A stretch of DNA of 64,000 nucleotides, taken from assembly GCA_905221605.1 (NCBI GenBank), contig CAJNDS010002391.1:356323-420322 (forward strand), written 5' to 3'. Positions within the stretch are counted from its first letter, which is position 1. Every line of letters begins with the position of its first letter. Below, one piece after another: positions 1 through 12,300 of this stretch. The notes beneath the pieces were generated by a model. It did not search any database. It saw only the letters and a program-made list of their open reading frames with translations, and was not told where the DNA came from. Position numbers and translations under genes: made by a program. The DNA is from Symbiodinium natans (Eukaryota > Sar > Dinophyceae > Suessiales > Symbiodiniaceae).

Positions 1-433
1 GTGTGGGGGGTGTGTGGGGGAGTGTGTGGGGGGTGGGTGGGGGGGGGTGGGGGGTGGGTGAGTGGTGGGGGAGTGGGTGGGGGGGTGGTGGGTGGGGGGG
101 TGGGTGGTGTGTGTGGGTGTGTGTGTGTGAATTGTGGTGTGTGTGTCGTGGGTGTGTGTGTTGTGTGGTGTGTGTCTGTGTGTCGGTGTGTGTGTGTCTG
201 TGTGTCTGTTGTCTTGTGTGTCTGTGTGTTCTGTGGTCTGTGTGTGGGGGTGTGGGGGTGTGGGGGTGTGGGGGGTGTGTGGGTGTGGGGGGTGTGGGGG
301 TGTGGGGGTGTGGGGGTGTGGGGGTGTGGGGGTGTGGGTGCGTGCGTGGGTGGGTGGGTGGGTGGGTGGGTGGGTGGGTAGGTGGGTGCGTGCGTGCGTG
401 CGTGCGTGCGTGCGGGCGTGCGTGCGTGCGGGC

Positions 434-472
<39 letters not shown>
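1..472. repeat. GT/G-rich simple repeat
   Basis: The top strand is almost only G and T: GGGTG and TGGGGG units at the left, then (TGGG)n, (GCGT)n and a pure (TG)n run ending at about 470. Several G-runs per 30 nt give it G-quadruplex potential. The long open frames across it are a by-product of the missing A and C and are not genes. Confidence 0.9.
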
Positions 473-473
<1 letters not shown>

Positions 474-1195
474 CTTCTTCACCGCTATGAGCACGCAGGA
501 GAGCCTGAACCCTCCCTCAGTTTTTAGAAAGTTCAAGGTAGTCGATGGACATCGACACTGTGCCAAAGCCTGTGCTCAAGAGTCCTACATGGCCAGCAAA
601 CATAAAGCCGAATGGCCAAAGCTAGGATACGGGTTTGGTGTTTCAGATTTCGGTCTTGAGCTCTGGTCGCTAGCATATTCCCTTCACACCGCCGTGTTGA
701 TTCAAACCTTGGTCAATGTTGCTCGCCGCGCCACATGCTGTTCACTTCCAGCCTGGCACAGTCCATAGGCATGGGGGGGAGGGGGAAGATCCGAAGAAGC
801 GTCGACAGCAAGAAGGCACGTTACTCTCTAGGCTTAGGGCTTAGAGTTCAGCATCTCAAGTCAAAGCACTCACTCGTCAAGCAGTTTGTCAGGTGACGGC
901 CCACCCGCCGGTTGGGTCCCACAGCATGAGGAAACCATTTCACCGAACAACAGTTTCCTCAAACTAGCTTCCTCCTACTAAACTAAAGGGGCGATGCTTC
1001 GAGGTCTTGTAGGCTTTGGGGATCCTGGACTAGGCCCCCAGAGACGTCGTCGCCGTCGGCCGCCTGGCACATGTTTCCCCCATTTCCCCCTCTCCACCTG
1101 TTTCATTTTTGCTTCCGGGCGTGACGCTGGGCTTTAGGATTCGGTGTTCAGAGTGTGGCAAGACTTGCTGAGCAGCTCTTCTCACCCGAGCAGCC
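473..1195. other. intergenic, no gene seen
   Basis: Ordinary mixed-composition sequence. Open frames are short, start at non-ATG codons or lack protein-like composition. I see no RNA gene or repeat here. Confidence 0.5.
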
Positions 1196-1247
1196 CTCCC
1201 ACTCTCACTCTCACTCTCACGCTCACTCTTTCTCTCTCACTCTCTCA

Positions 1248-1284
<37 letters not shown>

Positions 1285-1303
1285 CACTCTCTCTTCGAGA
1301 TGG
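1196..1303. repeat. CT microsatellite
   Basis: CTCACT units grade into a pure (CT)n run, then TTCTTCACTCTC. It is a homopyrimidine stretch on the top strand. Confidence 0.9.
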
Positions 1304-2689
1304 CTTTCAGGTGAAGGGCTTCGGGCCGGATCCTTGCGGTTTGGGAGAATCAAGGGGAGTGCGGACACTCGTGGACAGAAATCCTTCGCAGTGATCACAT
1401 GGGAAGGTCTTCGAAGTTAACAACGCGTTTGAGTGTGGCTAGTTCAAAGACGTACACGTACAAAAGGAAGCTTATGCGCCAGACCACGCCTTTGTGCTCC
1501 TTCAATTTATGGTTTCTGAGGCTGATGCAGAGCCCTTCGAATTCGAGGCCCTATGCTTTGTTCCCTGCATCAGGTCACTCGCTGGGCGGCGGCGTGCTGT
1601 TACTGACGCAGGCTTTCGCTAAGCGAAAGCGTTTCTGGGACAGCCGTACAGGCCGTACACTATTGAAGTTCAAGGCTGTACAAGTACCTCAAAAGCCTCA
1701 ATGAATGCCCCCTAGCTGGAAACCCTGAGAGTCTGAGAACACGAATCGGAGGGTGGTGGACCGCTTAGGCAGAGCTTTCTTCTGGGCCAATGTTGGACAG
1801 ACACGATCTGAGCTCAGGTTTTTCCCGCATGCTAATTTTCGAGCCGATGTGGCTCTTCGTGAACCCATCCCTGCACAAGTTGATCAATCTGCCTGTGATG
1901 CCTCCGAGCAACACAAGGCACTGCTTCTTACGTGCAGGCCGTGCTCTAAAGCACTGAATCCCTGAACCCGCAGTCCCGGTGTTAAAGATGTCTGAGCTCT
2001 CAGGGGTGACCGCAGAAGGGCTGCAGCGGGCACTCCCGAGTTCTCGGGTTTCGGCGGTTTCGGCGTCTTTCCAGTACCTCTTGACTAGCGGGCCAGACTC
2101 GATACACCTGCCAGGAGGAGTACGCCAGAAAGACTGAAGCCCCATAGATCCTTACCCGCACAGCCGCATTTACCCAGGGCCCCTTGTGCAGGCTCGAGCC
2201 GGACGTGGTGGCGCAAGCCTTCCGCCGCCGCAGCGAATGGCCGAGCCGCGCCGAAGCAGGCGAGAAGCTGCCACGCCGCCGGCAGTTCAAGGGACTTCGG
2301 GTCAGAGGCCTTTCTTTAATTTCTTTAGTGCTTCCACCTTCGGGACTGTAAATGGAGTTGCAGTAGGCCCCACCACCCCACCCTCCGCAAGTTCGACATG
2401 TCCGGACTTTGGAGGCGCTGCTCGAGTTGAAAGATTTTAGACTACGATCCGGCTGTACAAGTGCCGGCGCAGTGGCAGACTTCAGCAAATTTGTAGCCCC
2501 CAAGATCAAAGGCTTTTCGACAGCCCCACAACCCACAGCCTAGCAGAAGCTCAACAAAGACAGCCAGCTTGCTCCGAGGTCCAGAAAGGACTTCTTCGCT
2601 TCCTGGGACAAGCGCGTGTTCCAAGCGCCGCCTCGCGGCATAGGCAACATCCCCCAACTGCGGATACGCTTATATGGGGTCTTCAACCT
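1304..2689. other. intergenic, no gene seen
   Basis: No frame has convincing coding character. The region carries scattered short motifs related to CCCTGAA and CCCTAAA, which recur through the intergenic part of the window. Confidence 0.45.
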
Positions 2690-3985
2690 GTAAAGCAAAG
2701 GCGTGGTGACCATGGTGTCGGGTCACGGGTTCGCGAGAGCATGAAGGACGTGTGCGTGCGTGACTGTAATTAGAAACTGGATCTGCAGGCGTCTGCAATG
2801 AAAAGTCATCTCTCACACGTCAGGCATCGCGAGATCGCAGCAGTCTTCTCGCCGGAACATGTCTCTTTGCGCACGGAGGGAGTGCTCGCGGCATGAGAAC
2901 GCGTGAGCAGCAGTGTTTTTCGCATGAAGGATTGAGATCCATGTCTCCTCGTTCGCAGATTGCGATCTAAGTGTGCCCGCGACGCGAGAACGCAACAGTT
3001 CTTGTGGCATAAACATGTTTCTTTGCACACGCAGGGCTGTCCAAATGTGTTCTTGCACAAGACCGCTGCAGTTTCGCATGTGCAGCTGCATGTCTATGCG
3101 CACGCGTGTAGAGACGTGCGCCAATTTTTGGCACGAGCTGCGCACGTGACGGGAGCGGCACTTGTGCCACGTGCCATGCGTCGCGGACGCACGGAGCGCG
3201 AACCTAGCAGTGCGCGCGGCAGGGATTCCGCGTGCGGCAGGATGCGTGATTGAACATTAGTTAATGCATTATTGGGCATTTGCTTATAACTCCTTCCAGA
3301 GCAGTGCTGGTTGTGCGTCGGCAGCTGTCCAGGAACGTATCTTTGCTTATAGCGAGGATTCCACGCCTGCGCATGCAGCAGTCTCCCTTGTGCGTGCCTT
3401 AGCCATCTTCGGCCTTTGCTTAAGAGCCCGCCCCTTCTGTAGCCGTGTCTGACGTGCGTCGGCAGCTGCGCGTAAGAACTTGTGCCATGCGTCGCGGACA
3501 CACGGAGCGCGAACGCAACAGTCCACAAAAATGTCTTTGCGCGCAGCGGGGATCACGTGTGCTCGCGCACCAGTTGCCCTGATGCGTGGCTTTTCCATAT
3601 TTGGCCTTCTTGCTTAAGCGCCAACCCCTTGGCGTACAGGTCTGCCCAACATGCACGATGCACGAGGTCACGTTATTTGATGTGTAAGCTGGGCTTGCTC
3701 GGACGTCTCTTTGTAAGCTGGGGTTGCGCCTGCTGTGGCTCGTTCTGTCCAGTTTGGAGTGTGCACGCTCACAGATGAACATGGGGCACGCTGGCTTTCC
3801 CAAAGGATTCTCTCTCTACAGCGGATGCGACAATCTGTAGAGCAAATGCACGGTGACTAAGCTCGGGTCACGGGCTTCCGAGAGCGTAAGGGAGATCGCA
3901 GTAGTCTCGTCGCATGAACACATGTCTCTGTGAGCACGGAGAGAGATCTAAGTGTGCTTGCGGCGCGAGAATTCCACTTGCGGAC
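2690..3985 (+). repeat. degenerate long tandem repeats
   Basis: Related segments recur at low identity. The stretch at 2691-2745 (GTAAAGCAAAGGCGTGGTGA...) is matched at 3836-3890 (GTAGAGCAAATGCACGGTGA...), each followed by GGGTCACGGG. A block with GAACGCAACAGT and ATGTCTTTGCGC recurs near 2830, 2990, 3500 and 3895. GGCCTT..TTGCTTAAG recurs near 3412 and 3603. It looks like an old tandem array with units of roughly 80 bp inside larger duplicated units. There is no coding evidence. Confidence 0.55.
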
Positions 3986-4029
3986 ACAGCTTCAGTTGTA
4001 GGGACACTGTAAGGGGGCTTCAAAGAGCC

Positions 4030-4480
4030 CGAGACTTAAAAATCGTAGCGGAGTTGTTTGGGGAATGTCGGGACAATCAAACTTCAAGAGAGTTGAGGGA
4101 AATCAAGAAACTTAGAGACTTTAAGGGAGTTTTGGGATGTAGGGGGCCTCAAGAAGCTGAGAGACCTTCAGGGAGTTTCGGAGCCAGGAAACTTAGAGAC
4201 TTTAAGGGACTTTAAGGGCCGCAAGAAGCTCAGAGACGTTAACGAAGTTCAGTCTCCCTTCAAGTCTTCACTGTAAGCTTCTCGAGGCCACCTGGGGCAG
4301 CAGCTGCTCGAAGCCTCTAAACCCCGTAAAGTCTCTGGGCTTCTTGAAGCCTCTAAATTCCCTTCACGTCTCCAACGTTCTGGAGGCCCTTGAACTCCCT
4401 GAAAGTATCAAAGTTTCTGGAGGCCCCGAAACTCCCCCTAAAGTCTCTGCGCTTCTTGAGGCCCGTAAACTCAGCCCCCC
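4030..4480. repeat. degenerate inverted (foldback) repeat
   Basis: The left half has repeated units on the top strand with AGAGACTTTAAGGGA and GGCCTCAAGAAGCT. The right half (about 4310-4480) has the reverse complement of the same units, such as AAAGTCTCTGCGCTTCTTGA and GAGGCCCGTAAACTC. Transcribed or single-stranded, the two halves could fold into a long imperfect hairpin. No terminal motifs or target duplication are evident. Confidence 0.6.
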
Positions 4481-5922
4481 CCCCCCCAAACCCTCCCCTG
4501 CGTTACCAAGAGTTGAATTAGACTCTTACTCGTAGAATAAACTTTCTAGCTCTCTCCGCAACCAATAGTTTAAACTCTTTTTAATAAAGCCTTCTGGCCT
4601 CCCCACTTCTCCGGGCTTAGGCTTAAAAAGGCTTTAAAGGTTTTTGAAGAAGAGTTTAGGGGGATGCCTTGGACGATGGGATGATCCGTGTTATCGTACC
4701 GTCTTCCTGATGTTTCGTCTTGTTAAGAAATTACGTTTTCGGGACAATCGTTCTCTAGTTCCTTCTAAGGCCTTTCTTCGGCATCCATCGTTTTAGTCGA
4801 ACCCTGAGGATTCAACTTTAATTCCCCTATGGGGGGGGGGGGGAACCGACAACCAAGTCGTATCATACAGCGTCCACACTAGAGCTGCAACTGTTCTGAC
4901 TTCGGGATTTGACTGTATAACACCAAATTGAACCAATGTGTGTGCTATTCCATCGCTGTTGGGGTCTGTTTCTGAGATACTTGGTACACTTTCTCTGTCT
5001 GTAGGGAAGGGAAGGGAGCAAATGAACAAGTGGTGCATCTTTCTTCTTTAGAGGGAGAGCTTAGGCATGCGCTTCCTGCCGAGCGAGCGTACAAAGAACG
5101 CGTGTTCCGTGTTGAGGTCACAACGGTTGGGGCCGGAAGTCTCTGAGACGACACTTCTTGGGACCTCAGGGGAGAGACTGCAAAGACACAGCACCAGACA
5201 GCACCAGACAGCGCCTAACTCCGTGGCCCGAGGTACCTGGATGGCGGCCTGAAAGGCAACGAGTGGCCCGGCTTGCAGGCTTATCGGGCTTATCGGGCTC
5301 AGCGGGCGCTTTTTTAGGGTTTGGGAGCTCCAAGTCCCTCACCGCCCTCACCTACGCACTGGTAGTCGGGAGGGGGCGAAATCCAGGTGGTGCAATGGAA
5401 ACGGGAGTCTGCACTAGACATTCTTTAGGGTGTCAAGGTGTTTGGGGCAGTTCGGCTTCATAAGGCTGAAGGAGCCACCAAAGCGCTAACACGAGTGCTT
5501 AGTGGACATTAGGCTGTGCCATGTTAGACTCCCGCAGTTGGCCTCCAGAACAACTCAAAAGGTTCTGGAGGTTTTTGCGGGGGCTTCTACACCTGGGCCC
5601 CAAGCCGGGCCTAAGGCCCACCCAGCCTAAGGCCCTGTTCACTGGCATGCTCGCCGCAGACGGAGGCAAATCTCTTCCTCAGCGGAGCCTCTCGACCTGT
5701 TGCGTTGTCTCGCTTTGGGATTCCGTGGATTGCCTTGGTGCTGTCGCGTGTTACCGAACAGTTTTCACTGGAGCCTCACAAACGGGCATTCGCCAAGGGG
5801 GATCTCAGTATGGTTGAGGGCTTCGAATGCTGTTTCTGCTGTTTTGTTTCTTCTCTTTTTGCGGGGGGAGGGGTTTGGGGAAGTGGGTTTGGGGATTCGG
5901 GGCCCTGTAGGGATGCTCATAG
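4481..5922. other. intergenic with short homopolymers
   Basis: Contains a C-run at about 4483-4492 and a G13 run at 4831-4843. No convincing gene, RNA or mobile element is visible. Confidence 0.45.
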
Positions 5923-6016
5923 ATTTTGGGTTTAGGGTTTAGGGTTTAGGGATTAGGGATTTAGGGATTTAGGGATTTAGGGATTTAGGGATTTAGGGAT
6001 TTAGGGATTTAGGGAT
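5923..6016 (+). repeat. interstitial telomere-like repeat
   Basis: Begins with TTTGGG, then TTTAGGG copies, and continues as an 8-mer array of ATTTAGGG (about eight copies). TTTAGGG is the plant-type telomere repeat also reported for dinoflagellates (from memory). The 8-mer looks like a one-base-expanded derivative. It lies directly 5' of the polypyrimidine tract. Confidence 0.8.
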
Positions 6017-6073
6017 GTTGGACAGGAGCCTTATCTCCCTCAACCTCTTTCTGTCTGTGCATGGGCTGCAACT

Positions 6074-6307
6074 GTGAGAGCTCCGTCTCTCCCTGTCCCT
6101 CTCCCCCTCTCCCCCTCTCCCCCTCCCCCCTCTCCCCCTCTCCCCTCTCCCCCTCTCCCCTCTCCCCTCTCCCCCTCTCCCCCCCCCTCTCCCCCCACTC
6201 TCCCCCTCCTCTCCCCCTCCTCTCCCCTCCCCCCCCCTCTCCACCCTCTCCCCCTCCCCCTCTCCCCCCCTCTCCCCCTCTCCCCCTCCCCCCCTCTCTC
6301 CCCCTCG

Positions 6308-6352
<45 letters not shown>

Positions 6353-6358
6353 GCTCTC
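6074..6358. repeat. C/T polypyrimidine minisatellite
   Basis: About 280 nt with almost no purine on the top strand: CCCCTCT units of variable length, then a pure (CT)n run. Homopyrimidine mirror-like sequence of this kind can form triplex (H-DNA). The long frames through it are compositional artefacts. Confidence 0.9.
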
Positions 6359-9300
6359 TCGACTACTTTCTGTCAGTCTGACGTAGTATATCTCCAGTGC
6401 CGCCTCAGAGGATGCACTGCCTGTACAAGACATGCTGCAGTCACTGCGGAACCCAAAACTCCTCAGCTCAGCCCAGGTGCCCCAGGCTCTTCTCGATGTG
6501 CTGCGCCGAGGAGACGGTTTGCACGGCTGCCGGGGCCTCGTCCATTCTCTGTTTAAGGCTCTGGCTGCTTGCCTGGGGCTGTCGCTTTCAAGGAAGCAAG
6601 TACTTGTACTGGCGAGCTAGGCTTCGCAGAAACTCAGGGTCTCCGGGTTTTAGGATGGAAGGTCTTTGTATGGCGCATCAGGGCGTGCGAAGTGGCGAAG
6701 ATGGTAGGGTATCAATTGCAGGAGCTTCCAATGCAATTCTGGCAGCCGAAGGTCATTGTAGGGATTACCTCCAGGGGCCGAGAGTGCCGTCTTTTCTGCT
6801 AGAATTGCTGGGACAGCAGCGGGCTTTAAGCTCTGAGGTGAGCTGCATGTCTCCATCGGCACGGACACGATGTGGCACCTTGCTTGCAATAAGCCAGGCG
6901 ACGCAGGGCTTTGTGCAAGTCACAGGCTCACAGAGTCTGACTTTACTTAAAGGACCCGCGTTGCCGCGGACGAGCTTTTCGGCTCCCTGCGACCAGCGCC
7001 GTGTGTGGAGGCAGCCTTACAGCACAGGGTTCTTCCAGCCGTCCGGCAGCGGATCCTAACTGTAGGGGTAGAGAGAAGAGCAGAGCAGAAGAGGGGTTTG
7101 GAGGCTTACGTTTCAAAGGTTACACCGATCTCCCCGGGCAGGTGGAGCCCGGCGGTCACATGTGGCCGATGGAGCGCCGGCTCCTCAGAGACGGTGAACA
7201 ACGCAGAATGGTTCAGCGTTTACATCTGCTGGAAGCTTCACATGCCAAGCCCATGCAGTGAACCCCATGCAGTCAAAATATCCTCCAATGCCGCTTGGGC
7301 CTTGACCTCATCAGGTCCGAAGGACTTTGCCCGCCGTGCCGCGGCGGTGCTGTCGACTCGGAGCCGCCTCTGAGAGAAAAGAAAGGCAACGCGCGGGGCG
7401 CTCCCCTCAGAGCCTCGCTTTCTTCAGAGGCATAGCACGCAGCTTCATCTCGAGACCCACTCTGTCACCTGCAACTCCATGTGAAGAGATGGGTGCGGGT
7501 CGCTTTACCTATATTCTTACAGTCGGAAGAAATAGCTCTTGACAGTTCCCATGAGACGCTCTCATCTCCCGTGGCTTGTCACCAGCCAAAGTGGATTACA
7601 TCGGGTGTCGCGGTTGCAAGGTGCAGTCAGATGGGTACATCCTTCTACAACATACACCCATGCAAGCGCTGCATCCGACGACTTGAGCGCGATGCGACAT
7701 CCCACCAGTCACAATCTCCCGCCTCCCGTCAAGGGAGCTCTTCATGCCAGGCGAGAATGGGTCGAACTGGACGCGCAGTTACCATCTACATTCCAGATGA
7801 GTATGCGAAGGCGTGATCCCTGAATCCTGTAACTCGACCCCAGTGGGCCCCAAGTATATTTTGGTTTTCGGATGAAGAAAGGACAAGGTAGTCAACAGAG
7901 CTTGGTGGCTTCTCAGCGATGTGTCGGCTTGTAGTCAACCTCAGTCCCTTAGGCTGAGACACCTCTTGGCATCATCTGGGGCTCCATATTCGCCATTCTT
8001 CCAAAAGAGGTGAAGCTGCTTGGCCGCGAGTGTCTGGAGCTCAGCCACCGCACGATCCTAAATGATGCTCCAATCTTCCGAATCTCCAACCCCCAACAAT
8101 ACCGAAACTTTATAACACTCACAGCCTCAAGGCAAGGCCCTCACCGCTAAGCCCTCGGCAATGCATTCTGGCCGGCTCAACATCCGCGGCCCACAATCCT
8201 AAATCAACCTTCACCCAAAGAGCTGAGGCAGCTCAGGTTTAGGAGCTCAGGGTTGAGTGTATTTAACTCAATGGAAGCGCCATATCGATGACAACAGCAT
8301 GCGAAGACCGAAAGAAGAATGGCTCCCCAGCGGCTTCAAAACCCTGAATCCGAACCCTCAAATGGAAGCTGCAACAAGACTTGGGCCCTAAGCAGACTGC
8401 CAAGTCTGAAACCCATCTCAAAAACCATGAGATGTCTTCGAGGTTGCAGCAAGGTCCAGTCGAAGGTCCTTCGTCGCAGCATCGCCGCGGAGGCAGCGAT
8501 GATTCGCAACGCTTTGATGTTGGGGTTGTGATGCTCTCACGTCTCAAGGGCTCCCTATCAGGGTGGTTCAGCCAAGATTGTTTTGCAGCGCTCTTCTTGT
8601 CGAGATTGCTCTCCTCTTTCAGAGATTTGGTTTTTGCACCCTGAGCCTGTGCCAGAACCCCTCGTCCCAAGTCGAGGCGATTTGAAAACTTTGCGCTCCG
8701 AAGTTGTCCTTTGGGCTGTTCAAAAACCCGTTGGTCTCCCACCTCAGGTGGCAACACAAATACTCCCTTGTATCCAGAGAAATGAGCTTCCGAGATGCTT
8801 CCGGGCACCTTTGCTTTGGGCGTTGTGCTCGGAGGCCATCCAGCATTGGGCAGACAAGATTGCCGCCTTCGAGGAGGCGGCTGTCCACTTTCGCCCTTGT
8901 CGCCTCTGTTTTGGGGTTCTTGGGGGGTTTTTCAGAGTTTACACATACGTCGAGAAGTCTCAACATCTCTGTTATTCTTTCTCCATATATTTGCGGGCCT
9001 TGCTTTACGACGGGATTGGCGTCATGACGCCCTCGACAATGCTCTTGTCTGCCAGGACATCAACGTCATCATCCAGGAGGAATCCGTGGACAAGGCTGGT
9101 GTTGGCTATGGCACCAGTTTCATCACTGGGCGACAGACCTCTATCCCAATACCCGATGCCCTGTGTGCGCCGCCTTGCCATCGAAATCTAAAAAACATTG
9201 CCGGGGCCGACGTGCAACTTCACGGGCGGATTGATTTACGGCGCCCCACACCAGCGAGCTTCACAACTCTCCTATTCTAAGGCCTGCACCACTCCCAAAG

Positions 9301-12300
9301 GGACGCGGGCAAATCTCGGAAGCCCTTGACTCCCCTTGAGCTTGGGCCCCAAACCTCAAGGAACCGCTGACCGCCAAGACCTTGCAGAGACTCGCCACTC
9401 ACCCTGAGCTCCAAGCCAATGCCCAGACCCTCAATTTGGGTTTCCGAAGGGTCCAAAGACTCCAAAGATTCTCACCAGAAGCCATTGGAGACAGGAGCTG
9501 CGGCTTGCGGACTTGCTCGCGCAGAAGCCGGGTCCCAAAAAAAACCCAGGATCCTGGCGTAGGCTTCGGTCAAGCGTATATGGCTCCTAAAGACTAAGAG
9601 GCATGTCTGGAACTTCAAGAAAGCGGAATGCCCTCGGCACCCCCCCCCCAAAAAAAAAAAAAACTCCTGGCTTCGCTTCGCACGATAGACTCACGAAAGC
9701 TGGGATTGGTTGACGAACGACTCACGGAGGGGCCCTGTACAACCAAGAAATGCCTGCGTCTCATGTCCCCGATGGTAGTCCAGGCCCTGGTAGGCTTGAT
9801 GTTGCTGTCTGGAGGCATTCTTAGCATATGGAAGCATTGCAGCCTGGGAAGCTGGGCGGAAGCTGGGCCAGACACGGGTCTCCCGAAACCTCGGCTGAAC
9901 CCCAGAGCCCTAGACACACGCCGAACCATGGCAACTCCCAAAGTCGTATGGGGTGCTCAGCGACTCAGCGGTGAGAGCCTGCGTGAGGTCGGACAACCTT
10001 GAGAAGCACAAGAAGAACATTGCCGCCCGGCCGGCCAAAGAATGGCTGCCTGGCTTCAAAGAGTAGCTTAGACTGGTTTCGGTCTGCAGCTTAGTATGGT
10101 TTCGTGCATCTGTCAGTCCTTGCGCTGGACGGTGGCCAGCTTCACTCGCGACATTGAGAGGACGACGAAACACCGTTCCCCTACGCAGAAGACCCCAGGC
10201 CCGAAAGGAAGCCTTTCAGGCCCTGAACCCCTCCAAATTCAGATCTGCGCAGGAAGTTCCCCCAAAGCTCCCCCCCCAGAGGTACATGTCGAACAAGGAC
10301 AAGGCCAAACTCCGGCAGAGCGAAAGGCAAAGCCTCGAGGAAGCCGAGGCTCCCCCCTGCTATGGGTGCGGGGGGGGAGGGGGGGGGGTGAACTCCTTGA
10401 ACCTTGCCCCCCCTCTCGTCATTGAAAGGAGGATGGAGGAGTTGTAGAGAAGAACCCTGTCATAGTCCCCAGCGGGTATCAAAGCCCTTCTTTGCCATTC
10501 TAGGGCTTGGGTCTGGGTTTCTGGCGGGCGCTGATAGTCTCGCTTTGTAGGGAGTCGGGGATCCCGCGATCTCGTTGCATCTCTATGCCAAGCCCAAAAG
10601 TCTGTTGATGTTTACGGGGGCCATGTGCGCTAGACGTAGCTGGTTGAGCCTGCGCTCGCAATTTGCTCATCCCCCCTTGCGAGGCCAAGGCTTTGGCCAA
10701 GGACGAGGAGGAAAAAGAGCCCAAGAAGAGGCCGCTGACGGCCCTTCTTTTGGAAGAGAAGACACTGCCCCTCCACCCCCCAAGCCCCACATTGGAACTT
10801 AAGTGCACGTACGGCAGTCCGCGAATGCAGAAAATTCCTGAAACACCTCGCGCCAACAAAGGTCGAGTTTGGAGTTTGGAGGGGCACAACTCGAAGCAAC
10901 TCCGCAACTGAATGTTTTGTGGGCCCTCTGAGCAGCTTCGTCTCTTCAAGCCCTCACGCTCCCAAAGCTAGGCGGTCCCCTGTTTGGATTGCCTCGAGGA
11001 TTGTCTGGCAACCCTCCGAACCCAGAGCGCTGCCATGCGCTTAAGCGCACACGAATGCGTCAGGAAAGGGCCTTTGACTGAGGAGGAGGTCCAGGAACGA
11101 CGCGCCCAGCGCAACAGGCGGGATGGGATGTTTTCCCCGAAGTCCAGCTGAGCTTCGAGCTTCTGTAGACCTAGCGTCTGCCCGGGAGAAAACATTGGCT
11201 TGAAAAGTGCACCATAGGGGTGTGGGGATCGATAGTTGAAGAGCTTTGCAAAGTGTACAAGACTTGGGCCCAAGAACACCAACTGAAGGCGGGTATAAGT
11301 ACGTTCCTGGGAAAAAATCTGAGTCTGGGGGAGTCTGGGGGTTGATACTCTGGACTTCTCCGGCCAGGGCGCGCCTTAAAGCCAAGAGAGAGGCGGAGAA
11401 GGCGGAGCGCGAGCGAGAGCAGGCCAGGGTGTTCTGTTTCTCGAAGTTAGGCAATGGTCTGATTTCAGCTACATGCAGCTACAACGCACGAGGGTTGAAA
11501 TCGACATTGCAGGAGCTGCTCGGGTCCCTGCTACAGCAAGTTCTGCATTACTCGTTTAGGGTACCCGAAACTTGCCCCTCCCCCCTCCCCCCCCCCCGCC
11601 ACATTGAGTGTTTTCAGCCTGCCTGTCTTTGCTGTTGGGCATTCGGGGACAAAGAAGGTGTGTGTTCTGCGCTGAGGTTTGTAAGTCAAAACTCCCAATT
11701 GCCAAGTGTCCATGTGTCTCTAGAGGGGTCGTTAAAGACCTTCTACCGTCCCTCAGAGATGCCAAAGCCCTGAGTCCCACAAGACCCCCGAGTCCTTTTT
11801 GCCTCAATGAATTGTCCCCTCAATCTTCCCCCATCGTCCTTAGCCACATCTCAGAGTCTATTCATTCCTTTCTCGTGACTCACGGAAGATGGAGGACCCC
11901 CCCCCCTTTTCAAGAAGGCAGGCTTCTTAGGTGTATGACTGCGAGCCTCAGCCCCCTTTGTCGCCCCAGCTCCGCGCCCGGGCGTCCGCGAAGCGCAGCC
12001 GCCGAGTGCAGCGGGACGCAGAGGAGCCTCTATTCGGAGCCGCTGTTCAAAGCCTCTGCAGATTCGCGGCCGAGAGTTCGTTGGGAGGATCTAGTTGAGC
12101 GTAAGGAAGACGGGGAAGGGAAGAAGCTGTGGAAGCGTTGTAGTAGCGTTTCTGGTGTTTGGGGATTTCTGGCATCTTGCAAGAAAATCGAGTGCAGGTC
12201 CAGCCAGTGGCTGCGTTGCATCCGTGCAGCGCCGCACCGCCCGATCGCCACACTGCAGGCGGCGTAAGCGCACCGCTACAATGGCAGAGGGGTAGAATAT

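Noticed and set aside
1-768. Gly/Val/Cys-rich frames in the GT tract
   Set aside because: Compositional artefact of G/T-only sequence.
2820-3985. CRISPR-like array
   Set aside because: Repeats are degenerate, unequal in length and without conserved spacers; eukaryotic intergenic repeat.
6397-7059. 220-codon plus frame
   Set aside because: Starts at GTG, has no domain and its length is within chance for a 64-kb window; the opposite strand is also open in part.
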